A stretch of DNA of 64,000 nt from Microbacterium sp. MYb72 (GTDB lineage Bacteria > Actinomycetota > Actinomycetes > Actinomycetales > Microbacteriaceae), in contig NZ_PCOT01000021.1 in NCBI RefSeq assembly GCF_002979415.1, positions 1 through 64,000 of the forward strand, read 5' to 3'. This document shows, piece by piece, positions 16,234 through 24,547 of this stretch. Position 1 is the first letter of the stretch. Every line of letters starts with the position of its first letter. The notes below the pieces were generated by a model. The model ran no database searches, had not been told where the DNA came from, and saw only the letters and a program-made list of their open reading frames with translations. The translations under genes were made by a program, and so were the position numbers.

Positions 16234-17179
16234 TCTGCAGCTCCTTCTCTTCGGCGGGCGTCTCGGGCTCAGCGGCGGTTCCGGCTGCGGATGCCGCGTC
16301 TGCGCTCTCGGCGGAGCGGCGGTGGGCCAGCATCCAGAGCAGCGACGAGGGGTTCTGTCCCAGCGAGCCGAGGGAGGCGGTGACGCGGTCGAGGAAGACG
16401 GCGATGAGCACGACCCCCAGACCGGCCTCGACGCCCTTGGCGATGTTGACGGTGGAGATCGCCTCGACGACCATCTTCCCGAGGCCGTCGGCCCCGGCCA
16501 TACCGGCGATCACGGCCATCGAGAGGGCCAGCATGATCACCTGGTTCACTCCGGCGAGGATCGTCGGCATCGCGAGCGGAAGCTGGATGCCGCGCAGGAT
16601 CTGCGCCGGTGTCGCGCCGAAGGCCTGACCGGCCTCGACGGTCTCGGAGTCGACCCCGCGGATGCCGAGCTCGGTGAGTCGCACGCCAGGGGGCAGGGCG
16701 AAGATGACGGTCGCGACGAGACCCGGCACCACGCCGATGCTGAAGAACACGATCGCGGGGATCAGGTACACGAACGCGGGCATGGTCTGCATGAAGTCGA
16801 GCACCGGCTTCAGCACCGCGCGCACGGTCGGGTTGCGGGCCGACCAGATGCCGAGCGGGATCGCGATCAGCACCGCGACGATCGCGGCGACGAGCACCAG
16901 GGCCAGCGTCTGCATGGCGGGCACCCACAGGCCCATCGCGACGATGAGGCCGAAGGAGATCACGGTCCCGATCGCGAGCTGCCAGGAGCGCACGAGCCAC
17001 GCGATGAGGGCCGCCACGGCGATCACGACGAAGAAGTACGGCAGCAGCAGGAGGTACGTGAGGCCCTCGACGAGCGACGTCACGACGAACGAGACGACTC
17101 CGAGGAGACCGTCGAGGTTGTCCTTGATCCAGTCGACGGCGGATTCGACCCACGTGCCGACGGGGAGATGGAAGTTCAT
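16226..17179 (-). CDS. proW: Glycine betaine/proline ABC transporter permease (ProW type)
   Basis: 317 residues with about seven membrane segments. It starts MNFHLPVGTWVESAVDWIKDNLDG, a typical ProW N-terminal region. The BPD_transp_1 domain contains the EAA-type loop with AGQAFGATPAQILRGIQLPLAMPTILAGVNQVIMLALSM, highly characteristic of ProW/OpuAB. The start overlaps the ATPase stop (ATGA). The C-terminus is hydrophilic and alanine-rich. With the CBS-containing ATPase upstream it forms an osmoregulated importer. Confidence 0.95.
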   Translation of the reverse strand: MNFHLPVGTWVESAVDWIKDNLDGLLGVVSFVVTSLVEGLTYLLLLPYFFVVIAVAALIAWLVRSWQLAIGTVISFGLIVAMGLWVPAMQTLALVLVAAIVAVLIAIPLGIWSARNPTVRAVLKPVLDFMQTMPAFVYLIPAIVFFSIGVVPGLVATVIFALPPGVRLTELGIRGVDSETVEAGQAFGATPAQILRGIQLPLAMPTILAGVNQVIMLALSMAVIAGMAGADGLGKMVVEAISTVNIAKGVEAGLGVVLIAVFLDRVTASLGSLGQNPSSLLWMLAHRRSAESADAASAAGTAAEPETPAEEKELQNA

Positions 17180-18513
17180 CGGGTGGCCTCCTCGGCGCTG
17201 TCATCCGTGCGTTCGAGTCCGCGCTCCACGACGGGGAACGTCGCGGGCTCCGCGGTCCAGCCGTCGTCGAGCACCGCGTCGATCTCGGCCTGCGGCATCG
17301 GCATGAGCGGCAGGGTGAGCTCTCCCGTCGCGCCGGGGCCGGGGCCCAGGGCGGCGAGGAGGGTGACGCGGGGGATGACCCCGACCAGGCGGCCGGCGGC
17401 ATCCGTCACCGCGAGCGGCACGGGGGACTCGACCGAGGGGATGAAGAGGTTCATCAGCACCTCGTCCTCGTTCACGGCGAGCGGCACCGGCTTGAGGATC
17501 GAGTCCAGCGTGGTGACGCCCTTGCGCACGAGCTTCACGGCGTCACGGTCGGTCACGATGCCGACGAGCTGGCGGTCGCGGCCGACCACGTACGTCGCCG
17601 ACATGTAGGCGTCGCGCATCTGGCGGAGCGCCGTGCGGGGGCCGGCGGTGTGCGCCACGACGGGACGAGGGCGCTCCATGACGTTCGCGGCGGTGAGCAC
17701 ACGGGCACGGTCGACGTCCTGCACGAACTGCTCGACGTAGTCGTTCGCAGGGTCGGTGAGGATGTCCTCCGGCGTGCCGATCTGCACGATGCGGCCGTCG
17801 CGCATGACCGCGATCCGGTCGCCGAGGAACATCGCCTCGTTGAGGTCGTGCGTGATGAACACGATCGTCTTCTGGAGCTTCTGCTGCAGTTCGAGCAGCT
17901 GCTCCTGCATCTCGCGGCGGATCAGCGGATCGAGCGCGCTGAACGCCTCGTCCATCAGCAGGATGTCGGTGTCGGCGGCGAGCGCGCGGGCGATGCCGAC
18001 GCGCTGCTGCATGCCGCCGGAGAGCTCGGAGGGCAGCTTGTCGCCCTGGCCTTCGAGACCCACGAGGGTCAGGATCTCCTCGGCCTTCGCGAGACGCTCG
18101 CCCCGGGGCATCCCCTTGAGCTCCAGCGGATAGGCGACGTTCGCGGCGACCGTGCGGTGCGGGAGCAGGGCGAAGTGCTGGAACACCATCGAGATGCGGT
18201 CGCGGCGGATCTCCCGCAGCCGCGAGGCCGGGATGCCGGTGATCGGGTCTCCCGCGACGATGACGCTGCCGTCGGTCGCCTCGTGCAGCCCGTTGAGCAT
18301 GCGGATGATGGTGGACTTGCCGGAGCCGGACAGCCCCATGATGACGAAGATCTCACCGCGGTTCACGGTGAAACCGGCGTCGATGACGGCGGCGGTTCCG
18401 GCGTCGACGACGTCGGTGCGGCTCTCTCCGGACTTCAGTCGACGGACGGCCTGGTTCGGGTTCTTCCCGAAGACCTTGTACAGATGGCGCGCTTCAAGTG
18501 CGATTTCGGACAC
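17176..18513 (-). CDS. proV: Glycine betaine/proline ABC transporter ATP-binding protein with CBS domains (ProV type)
   Basis: About 445 residues from a GTG at 18513 preceded by GGGGGA; an upstream in-frame extension to 18672 looks non-coding. Walker A GLSGSGKST is near residue 60, with signature LSGGMQQRVGIARALA, Walker B ILLMDEAFSALDP and H-loop VFITHDLNEAM. Two CBS motifs follow from about residue 290 to 410 (TYVVGRDRQLVGIVTDRDAV; AVTDAAGRLVGVIPRVTLL). In OpuA-type systems the CBS pair senses ionic strength or c-di-AMP, so activity is probably gated by osmotic conditions. First gene of proVWX. Confidence 0.95.
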   Translation of the reverse strand: MSEIALEARHLYKVFGKNPNQAVRRLKSGESRTDVVDAGTAAVIDAGFTVNRGEIFVIMGLSGSGKSTIIRMLNGLHEATDGSVIVAGDPITGIPASRLREIRRDRISMVFQHFALLPHRTVAANVAYPLELKGMPRGERLAKAEEILTLVGLEGQGDKLPSELSGGMQQRVGIARALAADTDILLMDEAFSALDPLIRREMQEQLLELQQKLQKTIVFITHDLNEAMFLGDRIAVMRDGRIVQIGTPEDILTDPANDYVEQFVQDVDRARVLTAANVMERPRPVVAHTAGPRTALRQMRDAYMSATYVVGRDRQLVGIVTDRDAVKLVRKGVTTLDSILKPVPLAVNEDEVLMNLFIPSVESPVPLAVTDAAGRLVGVIPRVTLLAALGPGPGATGELTLPLMPMPQAEIDAVLDDGWTAEPATFPVVERGLERTDDSAEEATR

Positions 18514-18910
18514 GTTTCCCCCGCGGCGCGCCCTGTGGGGCGAGCCCGCTTCGGTTACGCCCGGGTGACGTTCACGGGGCCGTTTCGAGTGCTTCGCTGT
18601 GGCGGCGCTGGCGAGGGATTTCGGATCCCTCGCAGAGAACATCGACCGTACGCCCGCGCCTCTTCGCAGCACAGCACATCGAAAGAAGGACGCGGCCGCG
18701 GACTGATCTTGGGCCGTCAGGCCCTCAACCCAACCTAACGAAATGGCCGGTCAGGGGCAAATCCGCAATTCTGATCACTGTTCGGTTTCGTCGGCTGACC
18801 GGGGGATTGAACGGGTTCTGCTCGCCCCACCAAACGACGGGCATCACCTCACGAGAGGACCGACGGGCACCTCCCGAATGCTGGAGGGAAAGCCGCCCAC
18901 CGCGGCGCGA
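18514..18910. other. 397-base non-coding region upstream of proVWX
   Basis: No convincing gene. The half nearest proV (to about 18720) is GC-rich; the part around 18730-18800 is locally AT-richer and includes an inverted pair CCGGTCAG (18747-18754) and CTGACCGG (18795-18802) that could belong to the proV promoter. I cannot assign -35/-10 elements with confidence, and no riboswitch fold was recognised. Confidence 0.4.
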
Positions 18911-19261
18911 TCAGTCGGGCAGCAGCCGCTTCGTGAGCGCCTGGACGTCGCCGTCGAGGCCGTCCAGCCGGTGCTCGACCCGATCGAGCCGCTTCTCGAT
19001 GCCGACGAACCGACGATCCACCTCGTCGAAGCGTCGATCGACTTCCTCGAACCGTCGATCCACCTGATCGAACCGATGATCCACGCTCTCGAATCGGACG
19101 ATCATCTCCGTCTGCAGGCCCTCGATCTTCGTGTTCACCGTGGCGAACTGCGCGGAGATCGTGCGCATCATCAACTGCGTGGACAGCGCGATCGTTCCGG
19201 TGAGGGCTGCGGCGAGGATGCCGAGCGCGGTCCATATCTGAGGTTCTGTCACGGTGAGCAC
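18911..19261 (-). CDS. Membrane-anchored heptad-repeat coiled-coil protein, unknown function
   Basis: 116 residues. A membrane segment lies at about 7-28 (IWTALGILAAALTGTIALSTQL), followed by a continuous coiled coil built from a near-perfect seven-residue repeat: VDHRFDQ, VDRRFEE, VDRRFDE, VDRRFVG, IEKRLDR, VEHRLDG. The a/d positions are V or I and F or L. The topology predicts a cytoplasmic or extracytoplasmic rod attached to the membrane. No enzyme motif is present and I do not recognise a named family. It stands alone between proV and the methyltransferase gene on the same strand. Confidence 0.75.
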   Translation of the reverse strand: MLTVTEPQIWTALGILAAALTGTIALSTQLMMRTISAQFATVNTKIEGLQTEMIVRFESVDHRFDQVDRRFEEVDRRFDEVDRRFVGIEKRLDRVEHRLDGLDGDVQALTKRLLPD

Positions 19262-19406
19262 CTTTCCATCCTCCGGGGTGAGGGCTTCAGATTGCCAGCC
19301 ACCGAAGTGAGGGAAATCCCCTGTCAGCGGAGAATTCCAGATGCTGTGGAGAACTCGTGGGACGGCTCGATTGTGAAGGAGGAGTGGGGCGTTCTGCAGA
19401 GAGCGA

Positions 19407-20597
19407 TCAGCGCCGGACGCTGCGGGCCACCGTGAACTTCGGGGTGCGCAGCACCTGCTCGGTCTCGCCGATCAGCCGCGACAGCTCCGCCCGGTATCCG
19501 AGGGAGGAGTTGTACACGGTCCACAGCTCGCCGCCGGGGCGCAGCATCCGCGCCGCGGCCTCGAACATCCGGGTCGCCGCCCCGGTGTGGATGCTGGCGC
19601 CGAGGTGGAACGGCGGGTTCAGCAGCACGACGTCCGCGCTCGCATCGGCCAGAGCCGAGCCCGCGTCGTCGTGGGTGATCGTGATGCGGTCGGCGAGCCC
19701 GTTCGCCTCGACGGTCGCTCGCGCCGACGCCACGGCGGACGCCGAGCGGTCCGTCGCGATCACCCGCACCCCCGGATGGGCGAGCGCGTAGGAGACCGCG
19801 AGCACGCCGGTGCCGCAGCCCAGGTCGATCACGGTCGGCGCCCCGTCCAGAACTCCGGAGATCGGCGCCGAAAGTGACGCGTCACGGCTCTCCGGGGCCC
19901 CTGTCGCCGTGCTTCTCCGGAGTTCTGGAGCCGCACCGGCGAGCGCGTCGAGCAGCACACGCGTGCCGATGTCGATCCGGGAGCCGGCGAACGCCCCGCC
20001 GTGCGCGACGACCGTGAGGCCGCCGTGCACCGTCGACACCGGTAACGGCGCGGCCGCGGGAGCCGGCAGAGGCGCGGAGGCCACGATCAGCCGGGACTTC
20101 CGCTCCGCCCGCTGCGGCTGCACCTCCGCGAAGCTCCGAGCGAGCACGTCGTTCTGCGCGAGGGTCATGTGCTTGACCCGCCCTCCGGCCACCAGAACGG
20201 CGTCGGGCGCGGCCCAGCGGGCCACGGCATCCGCGATCTCCTCCAGCTCCGCGAGCGCCTTGGGCAGCTGCAGCAGCACGAGCCGCGCGCCGTCGAGCAG
20301 CGAACGGTCGAGCTCGTGCGACGCGAAGCCGCTCAGCCCCAGCTCCTCGGCGTTGCGCAGCAGGGCGCGCCGCCCCGTCGCGAGGTCCTGGTGCACGCGC
20401 ACACCGGTGCGACCGGCATCCGTCAGCGCCAGCGTGATCGCGCCGTACTCGTCGCCGATGATCGCGATCTCCTCGCCGGGGATGCCAAGCGCGAGCGCCC
20501 TCTCCACGAGCAGCAGGTCGGTGGCGTCGTGGGCCTGGAGGTTCTCGGCCTCGACGTCGGGCCACCGCCGCAGGCGGTCGTAGGGGAAGTCGGGCAC
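19407..20597 (-). CDS. SAM-dependent methyltransferase, RsmC/RlmG type, with an in-frame palindromic insert
   Basis: 396 residues in two halves: an N-terminal inactive-looking domain (DLLLVERALALGIPGEEIAIIGDEYG, about 27-52) and a C-terminal MTS domain with motif I VIDLGCGTGVLAV and the catalytic NPPF in VVLLNPPFHLG (about 326). This is the layout of the rRNA guanine-N2 methyltransferases RsmC and RlmG. Residues about 224-251 (PELRRSTATGAPESRDASLS onward) are encoded by an 82-base palindromic element also found at 54420-54501, lying in the linker just before motif I. The gene reads through without a stop, so function is probably retained. Confidence 0.88.
   Translation of the reverse strand: MPDFPYDRLRRWPDVEAENLQAHDATDLLLVERALALGIPGEEIAIIGDEYGAITLALTDAGRTGVRVHQDLATGRRALLRNAEELGLSGFASHELDRSLLDGARLVLLQLPKALAELEEIADAVARWAAPDAVLVAGGRVKHMTLAQNDVLARSFAEVQPQRAERKSRLIVASAPLPAPAAAPLPVSTVHGGLTVVAHGGAFAGSRIDIGTRVLLDALAGAAPELRRSTATGAPESRDASLSAPISGVLDGAPTVIDLGCGTGVLAVSYALAHPGVRVIATDRSASAVASARATVEANGLADRITITHDDAGSALADASADVVLLNPPFHLGASIHTGAATRMFEAAARMLRPGGELWTVYNSSLGYRAELSRLIGETEQVLRTPKFTVARSVRR
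19847..19928. repeat. 82-base palindromic element, copy inside a methyltransferase gene
   Basis: Bounded by CCAGAACTCCGGAGA (19847-19861) and its perfect reverse complement TCTCCGGAGTTCTGG (19914-19928). The copy at 54420-54501 has the same length and the same termini; 17 bases on the left and about 20 on the right are identical, while the interior differs. This copy is read in frame as part of the interdomain linker of the methyltransferase. Confidence 0.8.
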
Positions 20598-20621
20598 GTC
20601 TCCACGATACGCGGCCGTCGC

Positions 20622-21353
20622 CTACCCGACCTCGCGGGCGATGCGCGCGGCCGTGCGCTCCAGCAGCGGGATGCGGTGGGCGAGATCGTCGAGGTCCTGC
20701 ACCATCCGGATCGCGGTGAGCGACAGGGCGCCGACCACGCCCATCGCGGTGCGGATCGGCACGGCGACGCAGTTCACGAAGTCCTCGAACTCGGCGTCGT
20801 CGACCGCCCATCCGCGGGCCGAGATGACGTCGAGCTCGGCATCGAGGGCGGAGCGCGAGGTCAGCGTGCGCGCGGTGTGCGCGGTCCAGTCGGTGCCGGC
20901 GAGCACGGCATCCCTCCTGTGCTCGTCGAGATCCGCGAGGATCGCCTTGCCCACCCCTGTACAGTGCGGGAGCACGCGCGAGCCGATGCGGGAGTACATC
21001 CGCACGCCGCCCTGATCCTCGACCTTGTCGACGTAGACGATGGTGTCGTCGATGAGCGCGGCCACGTGCAGCGTGTTGCCGACGACCTCGTGCAGCTCGC
21101 GCAGGTGCACGGACGCCGCCCTGCGCAGGTCGAGGTTCTCGAGCGCGATCTGGGCGAGCGAGACGAGGTGGAACGCCAGCACGTACGCCCCGTCGGCCCG
21201 TCGGCGCACGTACCCCACGTCCTCCAGGGTCTGCAGCTCGCGGAACATGGTCGAGCGGTGCAGGTCGAACTCGGTCGCGAGCTCCGCCACGCTCTTCGGC
21301 CTCGCCGCGATCGAGTCGATGATGAGGGCGGCCCTGCGCACGCTCTGAGACAC
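20622..21353 (-). CDS. IclR family transcriptional regulator
   Basis: 243 residues. The N-terminal winged helix begins SVRRAALIIDSIAARPKSVAELATEFDLHRSTMFREL and the IclR effector domain follows from about residue 75, with GSRVLPHCTGVGKAILADL and AVPIRTAMGVVGALSLTA, both strongly typical. It lies 8 bases after the PLP enzyme gene in one operon and probably binds the 40-base interrupted palindrome between that operon and the divergent KDG kinase gene. The effector is probably a sugar-acid intermediate of the pathway (inference). Confidence 0.95.
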   Translation of the reverse strand: MSQSVRRAALIIDSIAARPKSVAELATEFDLHRSTMFRELQTLEDVGYVRRRADGAYVLAFHLVSLAQIALENLDLRRAASVHLRELHEVVGNTLHVAALIDDTIVYVDKVEDQGGVRMYSRIGSRVLPHCTGVGKAILADLDEHRRDAVLAGTDWTAHTARTLTSRSALDAELDVISARGWAVDDAEFEDFVNCVAVPIRTAMGVVGALSLTAIRMVQDLDDLAHRIPLLERTAARIAREVG

Positions 21354-21361
21354 GGCGGGGC

Positions 21362-22645
21362 CTAGAAGAAGGTCCGCACGAGCTCGACCACGCGGTCGTC
21401 CTCAGCGGACGCGACGACGGGCAGATAGTGCCACTTGTCGAAGGCGGTGCAGGGGTGGGAGAGGCCGAGACGGACGACGTCGCCGATGCCGACCCCGGCA
21501 TCCGTCAGCCGCAGGAAGGTGTGCTGGTCGTTCATCGACGACACCGTCGCGCCGGCGAGCGGGGCGAGGGCCGCTCCGGGGTCGGCGGCGACACCCTGCG
21601 GCGTCGGCAGCCCCTCGTCGAACGGCAGGTCGCGCTTGCCCCCGTCGAGCAGCGCGAGCCCCGGCTCGGGGTGCGAGACGACGCGGGTCCAGCCGTGCAT
21701 GGCCGAGCGCAGGATGCCGTGGTCGCCGTCGTATGTCTCGTCGAGCGGGGAGATGCCCCGGTAGAAGCCGTCGTCGTGCACGATGTAGGCGCCGGAGCGG
21801 AGGGTCCAGCGGGTGCGCTCCCCACGGGCGATGGCGGGCGCGTAGACCTCGGCCACGAGGTCGAAGTACGCGCTGCCTCCGGCCGTCACGAACACGTCGC
21901 CCTCGTCGTCGTAGAGCTCGGCGAGGGAGTCGTGCAGTGCGATCTGGTCGCCGAGGTAGCGGCGCACGGCGGCGAGCGCCTCCGGCGAGCGGTCGTGCCC
22001 GAGACTGCCCTCGTAACCGGCGACCCCGGCCAGCCGCAGGACGTCGGATGCCGCGATCAGCCGTGCGATCTCGCCGGCCTCGTCGAGGGTGCGGGCGCCG
22101 GTGCGACCTCCGGGCGCTCCGAGCTCGACGCACACGTCCACGCGGCGGGGCACGCCGATCTCGCGCAGGGCGCTCTGCATCCGCTCCACCGTGTCGACGG
22201 AGTCCGCCCAGCTGAGGAAGCGGAACTCCGGGTCCGCCAGCTCCTCGGCGAGCCAGCGCAGCGAACGGGGGTCGACCACGGCGTTCGCGAGCATGATCTC
22301 CTCGAGGCCGAAGGTGCGCGCCGCGCGCACCTGATCCATGTTCGCAAGGGTGATGCCGGGGCATCCGGCGTCGAGCTGGCGCTGCCAGAGCGCGGGGGCC
22401 ATCGTCGTCTTGCCGTGGGGCATGAGCTCGAGCCCCCGCTCGCGCGTCCACGCGGCCATGACGTCGACGTTGCTGCGCATGGCGCTGTCGTCGAGCGCGA
22501 TGAGAGGGGTCCAGAACTCGGAGAGGCGGGGCGCGGTGGCGAGGAACGCCTCGACGGTCATCCCGAACGCGCGCTCCGGGATGCCCTTGTCTCTGGCCGA
22601 GAGGCGTTCGGCGCCGAGTCCGTCGAGCAGCAGTCGCTGTGCCAT
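21362..22645 (-). CDS. PLP-dependent amino acid dehydratase/deaminase, D-serine dehydratase-like (fold type III)
   Basis: 427 residues from an ATG with an ideal ribosome site (GAGGAGG). The alanine-racemase-like barrel carries the PLP lysine in MPHGKTTMAP (Lys79). The C-terminal DSD domain ends with the zinc-ligand signature LSHPCTAFDKW (His397, Cys399), and SSMNDQHTFLRL supplies the matching segment. The family contains D-serine dehydratases, D-threonine aldolases and D-glucosaminate dehydratase-like enzymes. Divergence from KDG kinase and KDPG aldolase genes favours an enzyme that eliminates ammonia from an amino sugar acid to give 2-keto-3-deoxygluconate. Substrate assignment is inference. 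Confidence 0.88.
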   Translation of the reverse strand: MAQRLLLDGLGAERLSARDKGIPERAFGMTVEAFLATAPRLSEFWTPLIALDDSAMRSNVDVMAAWTRERGLELMPHGKTTMAPALWQRQLDAGCPGITLANMDQVRAARTFGLEEIMLANAVVDPRSLRWLAEELADPEFRFLSWADSVDTVERMQSALREIGVPRRVDVCVELGAPGGRTGARTLDEAGEIARLIAASDVLRLAGVAGYEGSLGHDRSPEALAAVRRYLGDQIALHDSLAELYDDEGDVFVTAGGSAYFDLVAEVYAPAIARGERTRWTLRSGAYIVHDDGFYRGISPLDETYDGDHGILRSAMHGWTRVVSHPEPGLALLDGGKRDLPFDEGLPTPQGVAADPGAALAPLAGATVSSMNDQHTFLRLTDAGVGIGDVVRLGLSHPCTAFDKWHYLPVVASAEDDRVVELVRTFF

Positions 22646-22695
22646 GGGTTCCTCCTCAAACGGGTTCTGCGTCGAACCTACCCCCGGATGCGCCG

Positions 22696-22735
22696 GTGTG
22701 CACATGCTGCAACGCTCGTTGCGGGGACTGCACAC
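22696..22735. promoter_or_regulatory. 40-base interrupted palindrome, likely IclR operator
   Basis: Outer arms GTGTGCA (22696-22702) and TGCACAC (22729-22735), inner arms GCAAC (22709-22713) and GTTGC (22718-22722), each separated by six unmatched bases and perfectly symmetrical about 22715/22716. It lies in the 100-base divergent gap between the PLP enzyme and the KDG kinase genes. IclR proteins bind as dimers of dimers to such double palindromes, and the regulator is encoded in the operon. Confidence 0.75.
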
Positions 22736-22745
22736 GCTCGACATC

Positions 22746-23666
22746 ATGGCACTCATGACCCCTGCCGCCACGCCGGCCCTGATCGCGATCGGGGAGACCA
22801 TGCTCCTCGTCACCCCTCGCGACGCGACCCCCCTCGCCGACGCCGACGACGTGCGCCTGAGCATCGGGGGCGCCGAGTCGAACGTCGCCGCCCACGTCGC
22901 GATCCTCGGCGAGAGCTCCGCCTGGGTGAGCCGCCTCGGCGACGAGGTGCTCGGACACCGTGTGCACCGCGCCGTCGCCTCGCGGGGCGTCGACACCCGC
23001 TGGGTCGGGTTCGACGCGGATGCCCCCACCGGGGTGTACTTCAAGGATCCGGGCAACGGCGTGCGCTACTACCGTGCAGGTTCCGCCGCCTCGCGCATGA
23101 CGCCGGACTCCGTCGCCGACGTGCCCCTCGAAGACGCGCGGATCGTGCACGTCTCCGGCATCACCCCCGCGCTCTCCGCGAGCTGCGCGGCGATGATCGA
23201 GGCCGTGATCACACGCGTCTCCGCGAGCCCCGCCCTGCTGAGCTTCGACGTGAACCATCGCGCCGCGCTGTGGTCGGCATCCGATGCCGCACCCGCGCTG
23301 CTCGCCCTCGCGAACCGCGCCGACATCGTGTTCGTCGGCCTGGACGAGGCCGAGACCCTGTGGGGATGCCGCACCGCCGCCGACGTGCACGACCTCCTGC
23401 CCTCCCCCGCGCATCTCGTCGTGAAGGACGGCGACGTGGGTGCGACGGAGTTCTCCGCCGACGGCGTCGTGTTCGCACCGGCCATCCCGACCGATGTCGT
23501 GGAGGCCGTCGGCGCGGGAGACGCCTTCGCCGCGGGGTACCTGGCCGGGATGCTGCAGGGTCGGTCTCCGCAGGAGAGCCTGCGGGCAGGGCACGAGCGC
23601 GCGCACCTGGTGCTGCAGTCGACCGAGGACGTGGTCGGCGCCGCGCAGACGGATGCCGTGGGCTGA
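22746..23666 (+). CDS. PfkB family sugar kinase, probable 2-dehydro-3-deoxygluconate kinase
   Basis: About 306 residues; ATG at 22746, with a second ATG at 22755. PfkB features: the glycine-rich substrate region SIGGAESNVAAHVAILGE, KDPGNGVRYYRAGSAASRM (the YYR segment seen in KDG kinases), and the C-terminal signature VEAVGAGDAFAAGYLAGML with the catalytic Asp in GAGD. It is followed by a KDPG aldolase gene, so the product should be KDPG. The 5' untranslated region is short, about ten bases after the operator. Confidence 0.9.
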   Translation: MALMTPAATPALIAIGETMLLVTPRDATPLADADDVRLSIGGAESNVAAHVAILGESSAWVSRLGDEVLGHRVHRAVASRGVDTRWVGFDADAPTGVYFKDPGNGVRYYRAGSAASRMTPDSVADVPLEDARIVHVSGITPALSASCAAMIEAVITRVSASPALLSFDVNHRAALWSASDAAPALLALANRADIVFVGLDEAETLWGCRTAADVHDLLPSPAHLVVKDGDVGATEFSADGVVFAPAIPTDVVEAVGAGDAFAAGYLAGMLQGRSPQESLRAGHERAHLVLQSTEDVVGAAQTDAVG

Positions 23667-23758
23667 CCGCCCGCGGTCGATGACGAGAACGGCCGCCCCC
23701 GCGGCCCGTGAGAGAAGAGACCGGCTGCCGCGGCGGCCGCGACGAGAAAGGGAAGACG

Positions 23759-24376
23759 ATGGACAACTCCGGTTTCGAGGAGCTCTTCGGCGGCGCACGG
23801 CTGATGGCGATCCTGCGCGGCATGGGCGTCGAGCGCAGCCTGGCGGTGTCGACGACCGCGTGGGACCTCGGCATCGACATGGTCGAGCTGCCCATCCAGA
23901 CGCCCGAGGACCTCGAGGCGCTGCGCGCGGTCGCGGCGGCGGCTCGCGAACGGGGCAAGATCGTCGGCGCCGGCACCGTGGTGTCGCTCGAGCACGTCGC
24001 CCAGGCCACCGCGGCGGGTGCGTCCTTCACCGTGAGCCCCGGACTCGACCTCGAGGTCGTCCGGGCATCGCACGAGGCGGGGATGCCGAGCATGCCCGGC
24101 GTCGCCACGGCGAGCGAGGTGCAGCTCGCCCTCAAGGCCGGGCTGACCTGGGTGAAGGCGTTCCCGGCATCCGTGCTCGGGACCCCGTGGCTCACCGCCA
24201 TGCACGGCCCCTTCCCGCAGGCGAGGTTCGTGACCACGGGCGGCATGAACGCCGCCAACGCCGGCGACTACCTGAAGGCGGGCGCGAGCGTGGTGGCCGT
24301 CGGCACCGCGCTGGAGGACCCGGCGCAGCTCCCCCTCCTCGCCGCCCTGCTCGACGGCTCCCGCTCTCCGTCATGA
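23759..24376 (+). CDS. 2-dehydro-3-deoxy-phosphogluconate (KDPG) aldolase family protein
   Basis: 205 residues from the ATG at 23759, preceded by AAAGGGAAG. The class I aldolase barrel has the catalytic Glu43 in MVELPIQTP and the Schiff-base Lys133 in LTWVKAFPA, with VGAGTVVS and FVTTGGMNAANAGDYLKAGA as phosphate-binding strands. It cleaves KDPG (or the galacto epimer) to pyruvate and glyceraldehyde-3-phosphate. It lies 92 bases after the KDG kinase on the same strand. Confidence 0.93.
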   Translation: MDNSGFEELFGGARLMAILRGMGVERSLAVSTTAWDLGIDMVELPIQTPEDLEALRAVAAAARERGKIVGAGTVVSLEHVAQATAAGASFTVSPGLDLEVVRASHEAGMPSMPGVATASEVQLALKAGLTWVKAFPASVLGTPWLTAMHGPFPQARFVTTGGMNAANAGDYLKAGASVVAVGTALEDPAQLPLLAALLDGSRSPS

Positions 24377-24416
24377 CCGATCGCGCCGCCTGCTCGTCAC
24401 CGACGCAGGAGTCGCG

Positions 24417-24509
24417 ATGCCGCTTCTCCTCGGGACCGGCATCGGCACGGTGATTGATCGGGTGCTCTTCCCCGCTCCCGCTCGAGAGGACGCCCAGCCC
24501 GAGCGCTGA
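24417..24509 (+). CDS. Possible small protein (30 residues), unknown
   Basis: A short frame starting MPLLLGTGIGTVIDRVLFPA and ending in ER, with a well-placed GCAGGAG five bases before the ATG. It follows the KDPG aldolase gene by 40 bases. The first half is hydrophobic and could lie in the membrane. No relative is recognised. The ribosome site is the main support; it may be a decayed fragment. Confidence 0.3.
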   Translation: MPLLLGTGIGTVIDRVLFPAPAREDAQPER

Positions 24510-24547
24510 CGGGGATCCGCCGTCGGGAGCGACCGCTCACGGCTCCC

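Noticed and set aside
18514..18910. Possible riboswitch upstream of proVWX
   Set aside because: Only an 8-base inverted pair is visible; no conserved riboswitch elements were recognised.
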